This document shows positions 54,982 through 63,602 of a DNA stretch of 64,000 nt, one piece after another. Numbering within the stretch: the stretch's first letter is position 1; the number at the start of each line of letters is the position of its first letter. The DNA is from an uncultured Clostridium sp. (GTDB taxonomy: Bacteria > Bacillota > Clostridia > TANB77 > CAG-508): contig USNR01000001.1 of the NCBI GenBank assembly GCA_900556135.1, forward strand, positions 12,251 through 76,250, read 5' to 3'. The notes under the pieces were generated by a model. That model did not search any database, was not told the origin of the DNA, and saw only the letters and a program-made list of their open reading frames with translations. A program made the position numbers and the translations under genes.

Positions 54982-55695
54982 TTAAACATTTTCATTTGTA
55001 TTATCTTTTGCATCTTGTTCAGCTATTAATTCTAACTCTATATGCAAACTGCTAGCATCGCCATTATTCTCGTAAAAAGCATATGCTTTTTCTCCCCATT
55101 GTGTATCTAGTTCATCATCTCCAGATTCAAATGGCCATGTTACAGTTATTGTAAATGAACCCTGTCCATCTTTTTCTGCTATATGTTCTTGGTCTATTGC
55201 CACACTTACTTTAAATGGATTGTCTTCTTCCATCATCTTTTTTAATTCATCTTCTGTATACTCTTCGCCAGCTTTGTATGTTTTGCCCATTATAGTTACA
55301 CTTTTATATTTATATGACAATGTTGCCTTTTCTTCTCCAGAACTAGACACAACTATAACCTTTTGGAAATCTGGCATTCCTGGATATATTTTTCCAGCAT
55401 CTACTATCATATTTGTACTACTTTCTTGTTCATCTACTCTAAATGAAACATTCCAAGAGCTTACATGAACTTGCAAATCTAATGATGCTTTAGTAGCAAA
55501 CACAAACCATGCATATGTGTTAAATATAAGCATTACGACTAGAATTATTAATGTTCTTAATTTTACATATCGCAATAGCCCTTTTTTATTTTTCGTCTTT
55601 TGCGTTTTCGTCCCCGTCTTTGTTTCCTTTTGTTGATTTTGTTCCTGATGAATTTCTTTGTTTTTTATCTGTTCTGCTACCTTCTTCTTTATCAT
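54982..55695 (-). CDS. TasA-like SipW-dependent protein of the fibre cluster
   Basis: A ~237-aa protein with a Lys/Gln/Thr-rich N-terminus, one hydrophobic segment (~47-68) ending NTYAWFVFATKASL, and a beta-type domain (VHVSSWNVSF ... SFTITVTWPFESGDDELDTQWGE). The frame is open to 55716; GGAG spaced 6 nt favours the ATG at 55695. Either way the start lies inside the signal-peptidase gene, an overlap of over 100 nt between two low-complexity coding stretches. A TTG at 55576, just after the peptidase stop, is another possible start. Confidence 0.65.
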   Translation of the reverse strand: MIKKKVAEQIKNKEIHQEQNQQKETKTGTKTQKTKNKKGLLRYVKLRTLIILVVMLIFNTYAWFVFATKASLDLQVHVSSWNVSFRVDEQESSTNMIVDAGKIYPGMPDFQKVIVVSSSGEEKATLSYKYKSVTIMGKTYKAGEEYTEDELKKMMEEDNPFKVSVAIDQEHIAEKDGQGSFTITVTWPFESGDDELDTQWGEKAYAFYENNGDASSLHIELELIAEQDAKDNTNENV

Positions 55696-56269
55696 CTTCA
55701 TCTCCGTCCTTATCATCTTCTTTTCTCTCTTTTATATCTAAGTATATGTCTCTTATTTTTATTATTATTAATATTGTTATAGGAACAAATATCAAGAAGT
55801 AAAATCCAAACAAGTTATTTATTATTTTACTTATTATACTTAAAGATTTTACTTTATATATTATTTTTCCATATACTTGATTTGACGATATTTGAGGATC
55901 ACTTTCTTCGTTTGCTATTCCTTTGGTTACAAATTTTATTTGTCCATCCTCTGTCTTTTTTTCTATTATTTGGTGAGTTACAATTTTTCCGTTAAAAGTT
56001 CCTACTTCTCCTCTATATGCAACATCATCCCCAACTTGTAAGCTATCTGCATCAACAGTTTTTGCTATTAAAACATCTCCAACTTCATACTTTGGAACCA
56101 TACTTTCTGTAACTACATTGAATATTCGTATTCCACCTATTGTAAGATTATTATTTGACACTCTTTGTAATATAACAACTACTAAAACAGCAAATATTAA
56201 TACTACTAAAAAGTAATATAATATTGTTCCTATTATTCCTAATACTTTATTTTCTCTTAGTTTTTCCAT
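55586..56269 (-). CDS. SipW-type signal peptidase I
   Basis: A 227-aa S26B (ER-type) signal peptidase. Membrane helix ~13-34; catalytic Ser56 in VTESMVPKYEVGD; His99 in IVTHQII replaces the Lys of classical enzymes; second helix ~150-170. A ~55-residue Lys/Asp/Glu tail follows, absent from SipW of Bacillus. It is expected to cleave TasA-like precursors, and the next gene encodes one. Confidence 0.85.
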   Translation of the reverse strand: MEKLRENKVLGIIGTILYYFLVVLIFAVLVVVILQRVSNNNLTIGGIRIFNVVTESMVPKYEVGDVLIAKTVDADSLQVGDDVAYRGEVGTFNGKIVTHQIIEKKTEDGQIKFVTKGIANEESDPQISSNQVYGKIIYKVKSLSIISKIINNLFGFYFLIFVPITILIIIKIRDIYLDIKERKEDDKDGDEDDKEEGSRTDKKQRNSSGTKSTKGNKDGDENAKDEK

Positions 56270-56310
56270 TTTATAAATTCCTTTCGTATTTTCTAATTTT
56301 TATTATTACT

Positions 56311-57456
56311 TTATAAACTAATTTTATTTAGATATTTTTCAATATGTTTATCAAATATTTTTTGTATTTCCTTCATATTTACCATATTTCTATATTTTAT
56401 AATCGCAATTTTATCTGCAATCATTTTTTGTAGTTCATCTTCTGGCATGTCACTATTCATATCTACAACTTTTTCTAACATTTTACTAACAACTATTTCT
56501 TGAACTTCTTTTTCTTTTTCTTCGTTTTTGAAATCGTCTTGTTGTTCTTTGTCTAATGTATTTAATATTAAATATTGTAGATAGAAAGAATCATCTATTA
56601 AGTTCTTTAATTCTCCAGTATCTTCATAATCATTTTTCTCATTTATATTTTGAGTTTTATCTTCTAAATTTTCTTGCAAATATGTCCACATTTTCATAGC
56701 ATATTGAAAATTAACATTTTTTAGGACAACATTTGTCTTTTTTATAGGTCCTGTTATTAATGTGATGTGCTTTTTATCTATTACCTTATATACATCACTT
56801 GTTGTTAAATCTGAAACTTTAACTTCTAATCTTGCAATTCTCTCTAAAAGATTGTCTGCTGAATCCTCCTCTGGCTCTTTTTTTCCTTCTCCTTCTGTAT
56901 CTAGAGCTGTGTCTAATGAAAGATTGATATTAACCTTTTGTTTTGCAACTTTAGTATTTCCACTATAATCTATCCTCTTATTATTTTTGTTGTCACTGTT
57001 GTCTCCACTGAACTGTTCTATTGTTTTTTTCTTTTTACTTATAAAAAACTTCATATTTTGTACAAGTGTATAAATAAGTCTATTTTCATAGGTATCATAA
57101 CTTTCTTCTTTATTTATATTTAATATTTTAGAAGGTTTTACATCTCCTGTTTTCTTATCTATCTCCTGAATAAAGTTCGTATTTTTTGTTAAGTGTTTTA
57201 TACTATCTACGGTTATTTTTCTTGCACGTTCTATTTTTACAATTTCTTCTTCGTTAATGATAAAACGGTTTGGATTACGAAAAATATTATCAATATATGG
57301 AACAACTTCTTCCATTTTTTCTATCCATTCTGTATCTTTTATTACTTTCTCGTAATCTGTTTGTACTCTTAACGTTGAATTTATATTGTTTTTAAATTGC
57401 TCTGTTTGTTTATCATCAGCACTTTCGTATATATCTATAATTCCTCTGTCTTCCAT
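56311..57456 (-). CDS. DUF2357-like protein without nuclease domain
   Basis: A 381-aa soluble protein. Residues ~45-135 (VVPYIDNIFRNPNRFIIN ... IERARKITVDSIKHL ... EESYDTYENRLIYTLVQNM) resemble the DUF2357 domain that accompanies McrB-like ATPases. No PD-(D/E)xK motif follows; the middle is low-complexity and the C-terminus helical. It follows the McrB-like gene by 63 nt. Its own ATG has only a weak ribosome site; a strong AAGGAGG serves an in-frame ATG at 57498 that meets TAG after three codons. The assignment is by pattern and context. Confidence 0.55.
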   Translation of the reverse strand: MEDRGIIDIYESADDKQTEQFKNNINSTLRVQTDYEKVIKDTEWIEKMEEVVPYIDNIFRNPNRFIINEEEIVKIERARKITVDSIKHLTKNTNFIQEIDKKTGDVKPSKILNINKEESYDTYENRLIYTLVQNMKFFISKKKKTIEQFSGDNSDNKNNKRIDYSGNTKVAKQKVNINLSLDTALDTEGEGKKEPEEDSADNLLERIARLEVKVSDLTTSDVYKVIDKKHITLITGPIKKTNVVLKNVNFQYAMKMWTYLQENLEDKTQNINEKNDYEDTGELKNLIDDSFYLQYLILNTLDKEQQDDFKNEEKEKEVQEIVVSKMLEKVVDMNSDMPEDELQKMIADKIAIIKYRNMVNMKEIQKIFDKHIEKYLNKISL

Positions 57457-57486
57457 ACTTTCGTTTTTGCGTGAATATTTAGCTTT

Positions 57487-57498
57487 CTAAACATCCAT
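57487..57498 (-). other. three-codon mini-ORF (Met-Asp-Val-stop) in frame with the DUF2357-like gene
   Basis: AAAAAGGAGGAAAGC precedes ATG GAT GTT TAG. The next ATG in the same frame (57456) is 14 codons on. It may be a reinitiation leader or a nonsense change in the true start region. Confidence 0.5.
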
Positions 57499-57519
57499 GC
57501 TTTCCTCCTTTTTACTAAA

Positions 57520-59046
57520 CTATGTAAGCTTTTTCAAACGAAGTAAATATTCAATACATTCTTTCATTTTTCCATCTCCAAAAGTTTTGTTTAAGAAGTC
57601 TATATATGGGTCAATTTCATCTCTTATATAAGAAATATTTAACTGCTCAAACTTTCTTAAAACCTTTTTGGCCATGAAATAATCTACTCCATCTATTTCG
57701 TCGCCACCGCAGCCTACATATACTGGCACAAACTTTTTCATGTGTGCCACAATACGGTTACCAAAAGCTATACGGAAATGTTTTATTGTATAATCATCCA
57801 TTTTTTCAATGCTTGCCAATGTTTCTTCTGATACTTGATGTTCTTGCATTGCTTCTTGGAAAACTTTGTCTAAATACGTATAATTTATATCCATTGGATC
57901 CATATCTATTGGCTCAAAAACCTTACCTTTATCATTTATGTCTATAGGCATAGCTCTATCGTAAACCTTATCTGTAACCATAAATGTAGAGTCGTCGTTG
58001 TTGATTGTTCCTATATACCACATATTTGCTGGTATTTTTAGTTTTCCATCCTTTAATTTTACGGGGTCTGTTTTCCAGCTACTAGGAACCAATTCTATTA
58101 TCCATTCATCTTTGTTAGGCATTTCCAGAATAGATAGCATTTCAGCAAAATAATACTCAACACGGGAAATGTTCATCTCGTCTAGTATTACTGTATAAAC
58201 ATCATCTGTATATCCTGCCTTGTACATTTCTTTTAATACTTCTGTTTCGTTGAATTTTTTAGTAAATTCGTTGAAGTAGCCAAACAATTCCGTTCTATCT
58301 CTCCAAGATGGCTGTACAGATGCAACACACGAGTCGTGTTTCAAAAATTTTCCCCACGCATACGCAAGAGATGTTTTACCTGTTCCAGATATACCTTGCA
58401 ATATAACTAACTTTGTTGAAGCTAAGGCTGATATAAACAGTCTCATCATATCAATTGTATAATATAATCGTAATCTTGATGCAGCAAAATTTCTAAAGTG
58501 GTCACACAACTCTGGCAATGTAAAAGTATTGCCATAATCTTTAATTTTATAGTCTTTATATTCTTCATCCAAACTAGCCAGTTTTGCAAATCTTGTATCT
58601 CCTGCTGGTTTTGCTTCTTCTTCCTCTCCAGATGAAATGTCTTCTGTACTGCTTTCTCCTGGTCTTAATCCTAGTTGAGATACTTTCATTGCCAAAATAT
58701 CTTCTTTTTCTTTTACTAATCTTGCTACTTGTCCATTTAAGGATGCTACTTCTTCCAATAAAGCATCTTGATCTATTGCTTTTTTTCTAAATTTTGTATA
58801 TTTCCTTACCGTAAAAAATATTAATAAGAAAACTAAAACAAAAATAACCAATAATGCCGCAATAGCAATTCCTACCAAAACCCATTCCGAAACCGAAAAG
58901 TCATTTTTATAATTATCAATTATTAATTTGTATGATTGAAAATCAACTACTTGCTTAATTCCATTCCACAATCCCTTTAACATTGTTCCTATTCCTAAAA
59001 AGAATTGTGATAAAAAATCATATAAGAATTTTGTATATGTTTCCAT
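57520..59046 (-). CDS. membrane-anchored McrB-like AAA+ ATPase
   Basis: A 508-aa protein. An amphipathic N-terminus (~5-40), a strong membrane helix (~55-82), a coiled coil (~88-120) and an acidic linker (~130-150) precede the AAA+ domain (~170-500). Walker A GISGTGKTS (218-226), Walker B VILDEMNISRVEYYFAEML with the McrB-type MN signature (286-304), sensor 1 YIGTINNDDST (344-354) and an Arg in DRAMPID (~365) are present. McrB normally feeds a soluble restriction complex; here it is tethered to the membrane among SipW/TasA genes. Oligomeric ring function is inferred from the family. Confidence 0.75.
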   Translation of the reverse strand: METYTKFLYDFLSQFFLGIGTMLKGLWNGIKQVVDFQSYKLIIDNYKNDFSVSEWVLVGIAIAALLVIFVLVFLLIFFTVRKYTKFRKKAIDQDALLEEVASLNGQVARLVKEKEDILAMKVSQLGLRPGESSTEDISSGEEEEAKPAGDTRFAKLASLDEEYKDYKIKDYGNTFTLPELCDHFRNFAASRLRLYYTIDMMRLFISALASTKLVILQGISGTGKTSLAYAWGKFLKHDSCVASVQPSWRDRTELFGYFNEFTKKFNETEVLKEMYKAGYTDDVYTVILDEMNISRVEYYFAEMLSILEMPNKDEWIIELVPSSWKTDPVKLKDGKLKIPANMWYIGTINNDDSTFMVTDKVYDRAMPIDINDKGKVFEPIDMDPMDINYTYLDKVFQEAMQEHQVSEETLASIEKMDDYTIKHFRIAFGNRIVAHMKKFVPVYVGCGGDEIDGVDYFMAKKVLRKFEQLNISYIRDEIDPYIDFLNKTFGDGKMKECIEYLLRLKKLT

Positions 59047-59082
59047 ATCTAATTCGATTCCTTTCTTAAAACACTAAAACAT

Positions 59083-60081
59083 TTATAGTTCAATTATGTT
59101 TCTTAATACAACCTTATCTTCCATTATTTCATTATAGCGTCTTAACTCTTTGCTTATTAATATATAACTAAATGCGTTTAACTTTTGTAATGTTCCATAT
59201 GTTGTGTCCATTGTATCGTCCACAACAATTGCAAATCTAAATCCATTTCTCATTAACTCATATACTTCTTCTTTGTTTTCTTCAAAGTCTTCATACTTAA
59301 TCTTTAAACTAACTTTATCTTGTACAGCTGGATTATTTATTATATTTAATATGCTTTTTAGTTTTTTAGATTTTTTTAATAATGTTGGGGCAAATTCTAC
59401 AATATACTGCTTTTTAAAATTTCCCCTCATTATATCTTTTATCACTTGGGCTGACACTAAATTATATTCCACATTTAATTTGTCTTCACTTGTTACTCCT
59501 GTAGAAAAAGCCTTCTCTAACGCCCAATTGCTATATATTCTCGGAAATCTTATGTTATATCTAAGTATGACTCTATTCACATTTTTAGCACTTTTATAAT
59601 CTGTTATTTTCAAGAAAAAGTCTTCTGTTTCTAATCTTAAAATAAAATTCTCTTTTTCATCAACATATTTTTGATATGTTTTATAAAACTCCTCTTTGAA
59701 CTCTTCATCTTGTTTTTTTAGAATTTTTGCTCTTAACTTATATAGCTTTTCTATATTCTCATCTATGCTTTTTCTGTATGAAATTTTATCGAAATATAAA
59801 ATATAGTAATAGAATATTGCCATATTTTCTATCAGTTTTTTATCATCTGGATATATTGTTAATATTCTCTGTTCTGCTTGTTTTATTGCATTCATAAAGT
59901 TTTTTCTAAAGGTTAAGTTTTCATCCTTATGATAAAAATTGTAAAATCTAACATCTAAATATGCTTCTATATATTTGTCTGATATCCTTTTTAAATACAT
60001 ATTTTCAAATATCAGTTTCATATACTCATTTATTTCTCTAGTAGTAATTTCTATATATTCTTCTAAAACATTATATGCCAT
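59083..60081 (-). CDS. uncharacterised 332-aa protein of the fibre cluster
   Basis: I do not recognise this soluble, mostly helical protein. The first ~160 residues are helical and charged; ~165-330 are mixed (VNRVILRYNIRFPRIYSNWALEKAFSTG, FRFAIVVDDTMDTTYGTLQKLNAFSYILIS), the latter hinting at an alpha/beta fold. It lies 36 nt upstream of the McrB-like gene, so the two are likely co-transcribed and may interact. Confidence 0.6.
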   Translation of the reverse strand: MAYNVLEEYIEITTREINEYMKLIFENMYLKRISDKYIEAYLDVRFYNFYHKDENLTFRKNFMNAIKQAEQRILTIYPDDKKLIENMAIFYYYILYFDKISYRKSIDENIEKLYKLRAKILKKQDEEFKEEFYKTYQKYVDEKENFILRLETEDFFLKITDYKSAKNVNRVILRYNIRFPRIYSNWALEKAFSTGVTSEDKLNVEYNLVSAQVIKDIMRGNFKKQYIVEFAPTLLKKSKKLKSILNIINNPAVQDKVSLKIKYEDFEENKEEVYELMRNGFRFAIVVDDTMDTTYGTLQKLNAFSYILISKELRRYNEIMEDKVVLRNIIEL

Positions 60082-60114
60082 CTTTTTTCCCTTTCTAATA
60101 GGATTATATTGTTT

Positions 60115-61065
60115 TTACTTGCTTGTAAGTTTAATTATTGATGTTTCATTTACAATTGGATATGTGTAATCTTTACTAACATCTAATTTATAAAACCTTA
60201 CCACCGCACTGGAAATTGGTTCAGCTTTAAATGTTATTCCATTTATATAATTGCTACCATTTATAACTTCCTTACTTACTTGTGTGGCATTCAAATAATT
60301 TGTATTAGTCATATCCAATAATACAATGTTTGGATCAAATTTTAATGTTATCAATGCTGAGTAACATTTCGCCTTATTTTCATCTGATAAAGTTAAATAT
60401 GTGTCTACATCAATTTTATCATCAACTTTATAGCTTTCAAATGCTTCGCTGACTTTATAATATGACAATGTATTTGTTATATTTAATTCTAAGTATTTAC
60501 TTGCCACTGAATCTTTTATTTCATAAGAAAGGTTTTCCTTTCCTACAGTAAGTACAAATGTTGCTGTTAGTGTTTTTTTATACTGGGCATTTGATGTTGC
60601 TGTTATTACCACCCACACTTTGTCCCCAGTTGTTAACCCTGTATTTGGAGTTATTGTTAAATTAAAATAATCTGAATTAGAACTTGCTAAAATTGTTCCT
60701 GCCTCTTTGCTAAGTTGACATGAACAATTTTCAGAAGCTCTGTAACTAATATCATAATCAATGTCATAAGTTGTAACTTTAATATTGTTTAGTCTGCTGT
60801 TCATGTTAACTGTTATTGTATATGGATCAACACCTGTCCAATTGTCTATTTGATAATATGATGATTTTTCACTTAGTTTATCACTGTAAAAATAAAATTC
60901 TTTAGATCTAACGAAAAAGTTGTTTATAGTATTTACTACATACCTGCCAAATGTTGTCACTAACGTAATTGTACAAACTAAAACTACAGCTATTATAAAG
61001 AGTTGTTTTGCTTTATATTTGTTGCTATTATATATTTTTTTCTCTTTAGCTTTGCGTTTTGGCAT
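60115..61065 (-). CDS. anchored extracellular protein of the fibre cluster
   Basis: A 316-aa protein with a short basic N-terminus, one membrane helix (~20-42) and a large extracytoplasmic beta-rich domain. No Ala-x-Ala site follows the helix, so it probably stays anchored. A CSC pair (SENCSCQLSKE) lies near 113-115. It resembles the other TasA-like proteins in layout but not in clear motifs. AGGAG precedes the ATG; 11 nt separate it from the next gene upstream. Confidence 0.55.
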   Translation of the reverse strand: MPKRKAKEKKIYNSNKYKAKQLFIIAVVLVCTITLVTTFGRYVVNTINNFFVRSKEFYFYSDKLSEKSSYYQIDNWTGVDPYTITVNMNSRLNNIKVTTYDIDYDISYRASENCSCQLSKEAGTILASSNSDYFNLTITPNTGLTTGDKVWVVITATSNAQYKKTLTATFVLTVGKENLSYEIKDSVASKYLELNITNTLSYYKVSEAFESYKVDDKIDVDTYLTLSDENKAKCYSALITLKFDPNIVLLDMTNTNYLNATQVSKEVINGSNYINGITFKAEPISSAVVRFYKLDVSKDYTYPIVNETSIIKLTSK

Positions 61066-61076
61066 TAACTTTTCTC

Positions 61077-61661
61077 CTATTCTTCTAATATTTGTTTTGA
61101 ATTAACTGTAATTTCTATAGCTTCAATAACATCTTGATAATCTCCTGTGTTATATTCTTCTGGAAAAAAAGCAACTAATTGATACAAATTAGTTTCTGGT
61201 TTTGTATATTTTAGTTCTATTTTATCTGTTGTTATATATCTAAAATATGTTCCATCCTCTTCTGTATCTTTTTTTATTTCATTTGTTTTTATTATATTTT
61301 TTGCATTTTTATCTGTATATTCTTCATTCATGTATAGTTCATATGTTATAGGCAAGTTTGTGGTTGTTCGTATAGAAAGTTCGTATTCTAAATCCGTTTC
61401 AGCACTTTCTTTTCCATCAGTATTTGCAACAGAAAATTTGTATGTATATGGTGTACTACTTGGGAAAAGACTGTCCAAATTTAAGGTCATTGTTTTATAA
61501 TCTTTTTTTAGAAGATAAAAAGCTACTTCCACATCTGCATTTGATCTTGCAAAGCTCTCATATCTAGCTGCTGTAAAAGAAATCAGCTTTATTAGAAGTA
61601 TTAATGATAATATCGCTATTAATAACTTTATTATTAATTTAAGCTTTTTAGTGTTTATCAT
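61077..61661 (-). CDS. TasA-like/SipW-dependent protein
   Basis: A 194-aa protein with a hydrophobic segment (~7-30, ending FTAARYESFARSNADVEVAFYLL) followed by a beta-type domain. TAARYESFARS fits the ArYxxF/Y ending of SipW signal peptides. AAAGGAG serves the ATG at 61661; the frame continues to 61772 inside the peptidase gene. The chosen start overlaps the peptidase stop by 14 nt. Confidence 0.65.
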   Translation of the reverse strand: MINTKKLKLIIKLLIAILSLILLIKLISFTAARYESFARSNADVEVAFYLLKKDYKTMTLNLDSLFPSSTPYTYKFSVANTDGKESAETDLEYELSIRTTTNLPITYELYMNEEYTDKNAKNIIKTNEIKKDTEEDGTYFRYITTDKIELKYTKPETNLYQLVAFFPEEYNTGDYQDVIEAIEITVNSKQILEE

Positions 61662-62196
61662 TTTTTTTCTCCTTTGACTTTGATTGTTCTTTTTCCGTCT
61701 TTTCTTTTTTATCTTCATAAGAAAAAGCAAATCCAAATAACAATATTGTTGTAATAATGGATATAGAAACAACTGGTGTTGATAATACTTTTTTCCATAT
61801 TGCTACATTTGGAATTATTTTTACTACCTTTCCTAAAACTTGACTTTTACTTATTTCTTTATCTTCACTATTATTAGCATCACCTTTTGTTATAATAGTT
61901 TGCTCATTCATTTTTATAATTCTATGTGTAATAAAGCTATTTTCTTCTTTATATACCACAATATCATTCTCTTCTACATCTTTTGTTATTTGCACAATAA
62001 TAACGTCTCCAACCTCTATTGTTCCAGACATACTTCCTGTTATAACTTCAAATCCAGTATAACCAAATATGTTAGCATAATCTTTATGCTGTACTTTTGT
62101 CTGAATAATATAGGCTCCAGCAAATATTATAAGAACAAATATTAGAAAAATTATTATATTAAAAATAACTTCTATTGCTTTACCTATATATTTCAC
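61648..62196 (-). CDS. sipW: SipW-type signal peptidase I
   Basis: A 182-aa S26B enzyme: N-terminal helix (~12-32), catalytic Ser55 in VITGSMSGTIEVGD, His91 in FITHRII, ITKGDANNSED block, second helix (~137-157), short Lys-rich tail. This is the most canonical SipW in the window. Starts at GTG (62196) with AGGAG, 2 nt after the upstream TasA-like gene, which is the tasA/sipW pairing. Confidence 0.88.
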   Translation of the reverse strand: MKYIGKAIEVIFNIIIFLIFVLIIFAGAYIIQTKVQHKDYANIFGYTGFEVITGSMSGTIEVGDVIIVQITKDVEENDIVVYKEENSFITHRIIKMNEQTIITKGDANNSEDKEISKSQVLGKVVKIIPNVAIWKKVLSTPVVSISIITTILLFGFAFSYEDKKEKTEKEQSKSKEKKNDKH

Positions 62197-62198
62197 TG

Positions 62199-62798
62199 TT
62201 ATTCTCCTAAATACTGACTAACATTGATTGTAATTGGAATTTGTAGAGTAGGATTTTTAACGGTTCCAATCTTTGTATCTTCTTCATTGTTTTCTTCATC
62301 ATTTTTCCAACTAATTGTAACTTTGATTTTATTTATTTTTCCCGCCTTTATATCATCTAGACTCATAATTGCTGAATATGCACCATCTTCTGTTTCTGTA
62401 AGTGGAATATTATTTTCTACTTCTTCTATTGATAGAATTTGTATTTTTTCATTTACTAAGTTACTTTTGTCCATTTTAATTTCATACTTTACAGCCACAT
62501 CTGTATCTGTAGGATCTATTGTTATATAAAAATCACCAGTTATGCTCGGTGCAATTTTGTCCGGCATAATATGTGAATTTTCGTTACACTCAAACTGATC
62601 TACAACAAACTCTTTCTCAATACCAGAAGATATATCTGTATTATTTATTTTTATAATCCAGTTAGCTTGCTTTTGTGTTATAATTCCATTGGCTTCGCTA
62701 TAAAAAACTGCATATGTTTGTGCAATTTTATATAGTGCAAATAAAATTACTATCAATGTTATAATTATTAATATCTGTTTAACATATTTTTTAATCAT
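62199..62798 (-). CDS. TasA/camelysin-like secreted protein
   Basis: A ~199-aa protein: helix (~5-27) ending TYAVFYSEANGIITQKQANW, then IAPSITGDFYITIDPTDTDVAVKYEI and KIKVTISWKND. Paralogue of the plus-strand protein at 38805. AGGG is better spaced to the ATG at 62798 than to the one at 62804. Located between two signal peptidase genes. Confidence 0.75.
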   Translation of the reverse strand: MIKKYVKQILIIITLIVILFALYKIAQTYAVFYSEANGIITQKQANWIIKINNTDISSGIEKEFVVDQFECNENSHIMPDKIAPSITGDFYITIDPTDTDVAVKYEIKMDKSNLVNEKIQILSIEEVENNIPLTETEDGAYSAIMSLDDIKAGKINKIKVTISWKNDEENNEEDTKIGTVKNPTLQIPITINVSQYLGE

Positions 62799-62815
62799 TA
62801 ACATTATCCCTTGTT

Positions 62816-63334
62816 TTAACTCTTTTTGCTCTCTTTTATTTCAGAGAATACAACTCCAATTTCATAAATAAAAGCTACTAAAGATGGTAACACTATTAAA
62901 AATAGAAATCCCCATTTAGATTCTAAAATTCCTAAAACAGTTCCTACTTTTGCTATTCTTTTTGCTGTAGAAGCTGGTCCTATCACTGATTCAGTTGATA
63001 AAACATAGTCTCCCTCAACAGTATAAGTTGTTTCTGTACTTGTTATCACTTCTTTATTTGTAACATTTGCCAAGTTCACTACTGCTTGCTTTTCATATGT
63101 TGTATAAAAGAATATTTCATCTCCAGTTTTGATTTTCTTTCTATCTGCTTTGTTTACAATTACTAAATCTCCTTTTTCAAACTCTGGAGCTAAATCATCA
63201 TTATTAATTATTACTAACGCATTATCTCCAAACTCAGTTACTTTAAATTCGTTGTAAGAAAGTAAACAGATTGTTGTAAATACTGCTATAATTGCATATA
63301 CTCCAAATATAATGTTGTAAATTGTTTTTTTCAT
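62816..63334 (-). CDS. signal-peptidase-like protein lacking catalytic residues
   Basis: A 172-aa protein with the S26 layout: N-terminal helix (~6-26), box B-like region ALVIINNDDLAPEFEKGDLVIV, and C-terminal helix (~138-160, WGFLFLIVLPSLVAFIYEI). The catalytic Ser position is Asp47 (DLAP in place of SMxP), and the His position (THRI in the paralogue) is Asn87 in VVNLANV. The fold looks intact with no frameshift, so this is probably a non-cleaving partner and not a decayed gene. First gene of the cluster. Confidence 0.8.
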   Translation of the reverse strand: MKKTIYNIIFGVYAIIAVFTTICLLSYNEFKVTEFGDNALVIINNDDLAPEFEKGDLVIVNKADRKKIKTGDEIFFYTTYEKQAVVNLANVTNKEVITSTETTYTVEGDYVLSTESVIGPASTAKRIAKVGTVLGILESKWGFLFLIVLPSLVAFIYEIGVVFSEIKESKKS

Positions 63335-63353
63335 TTTTTCCTCCTCTTATTTT

Positions 63354-63375
63354 GCCCAAATCATCAAAATTTGGC
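63354..63375 (-). promoter_or_regulatory. hairpin in the leader of the fibre cluster
   Basis: GCCAAAT and ATTTGGGC pair around 7 nt just upstream of the ribosome site of the first gene. An upstream pair TTGAAA-17 nt-TATATT could be the promoter. The rest of 63335-63602 is very AT-rich with no further feature except the terminator of the next gene. Confidence 0.4.
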
Positions 63376-63560
63376 ATAATAAAAAATAATTATACATTTT
63401 TTTATAATATATCATAACAATAATTTTTTTTCAATGTTTTTATAACAAAATATATTTTTATTATGTACATTTTTTATTTTTTTATTTTTAATAATTGATT
63501 TCAACAAAAACTGAAATAGCAGTAGTAAACTTATTTTTATTTTTTTAATATCAAAGGCAC

Positions 63561-63592
63561 AAAAAAAAGACCATAACAAATATTATGGTCTT
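63561..63592 (-). terminator. terminator of the 84-aa membrane protein gene
   Basis: AGACCATAA pairs with TTATGGTCT; eight T follow on the minus strand. It insulates the fibre cluster from upstream transcription. Confidence 0.8.
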
Positions 63593-63602
63593 AATAGATT
63601 TT

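Noticed and set aside
56311..59046. A McrBC-type restriction system
   Set aside because: The ATPase is membrane-anchored and the DUF2357-like partner shows no PD-(D/E)xK nuclease motif; context is secretion.
61661..61772. Upstream start for the 61077 TasA-like gene
   Set aside because: It would lie deep in the SipW gene and prefix a non-family N-terminus; AAAGGAG marks the ATG at 61661.
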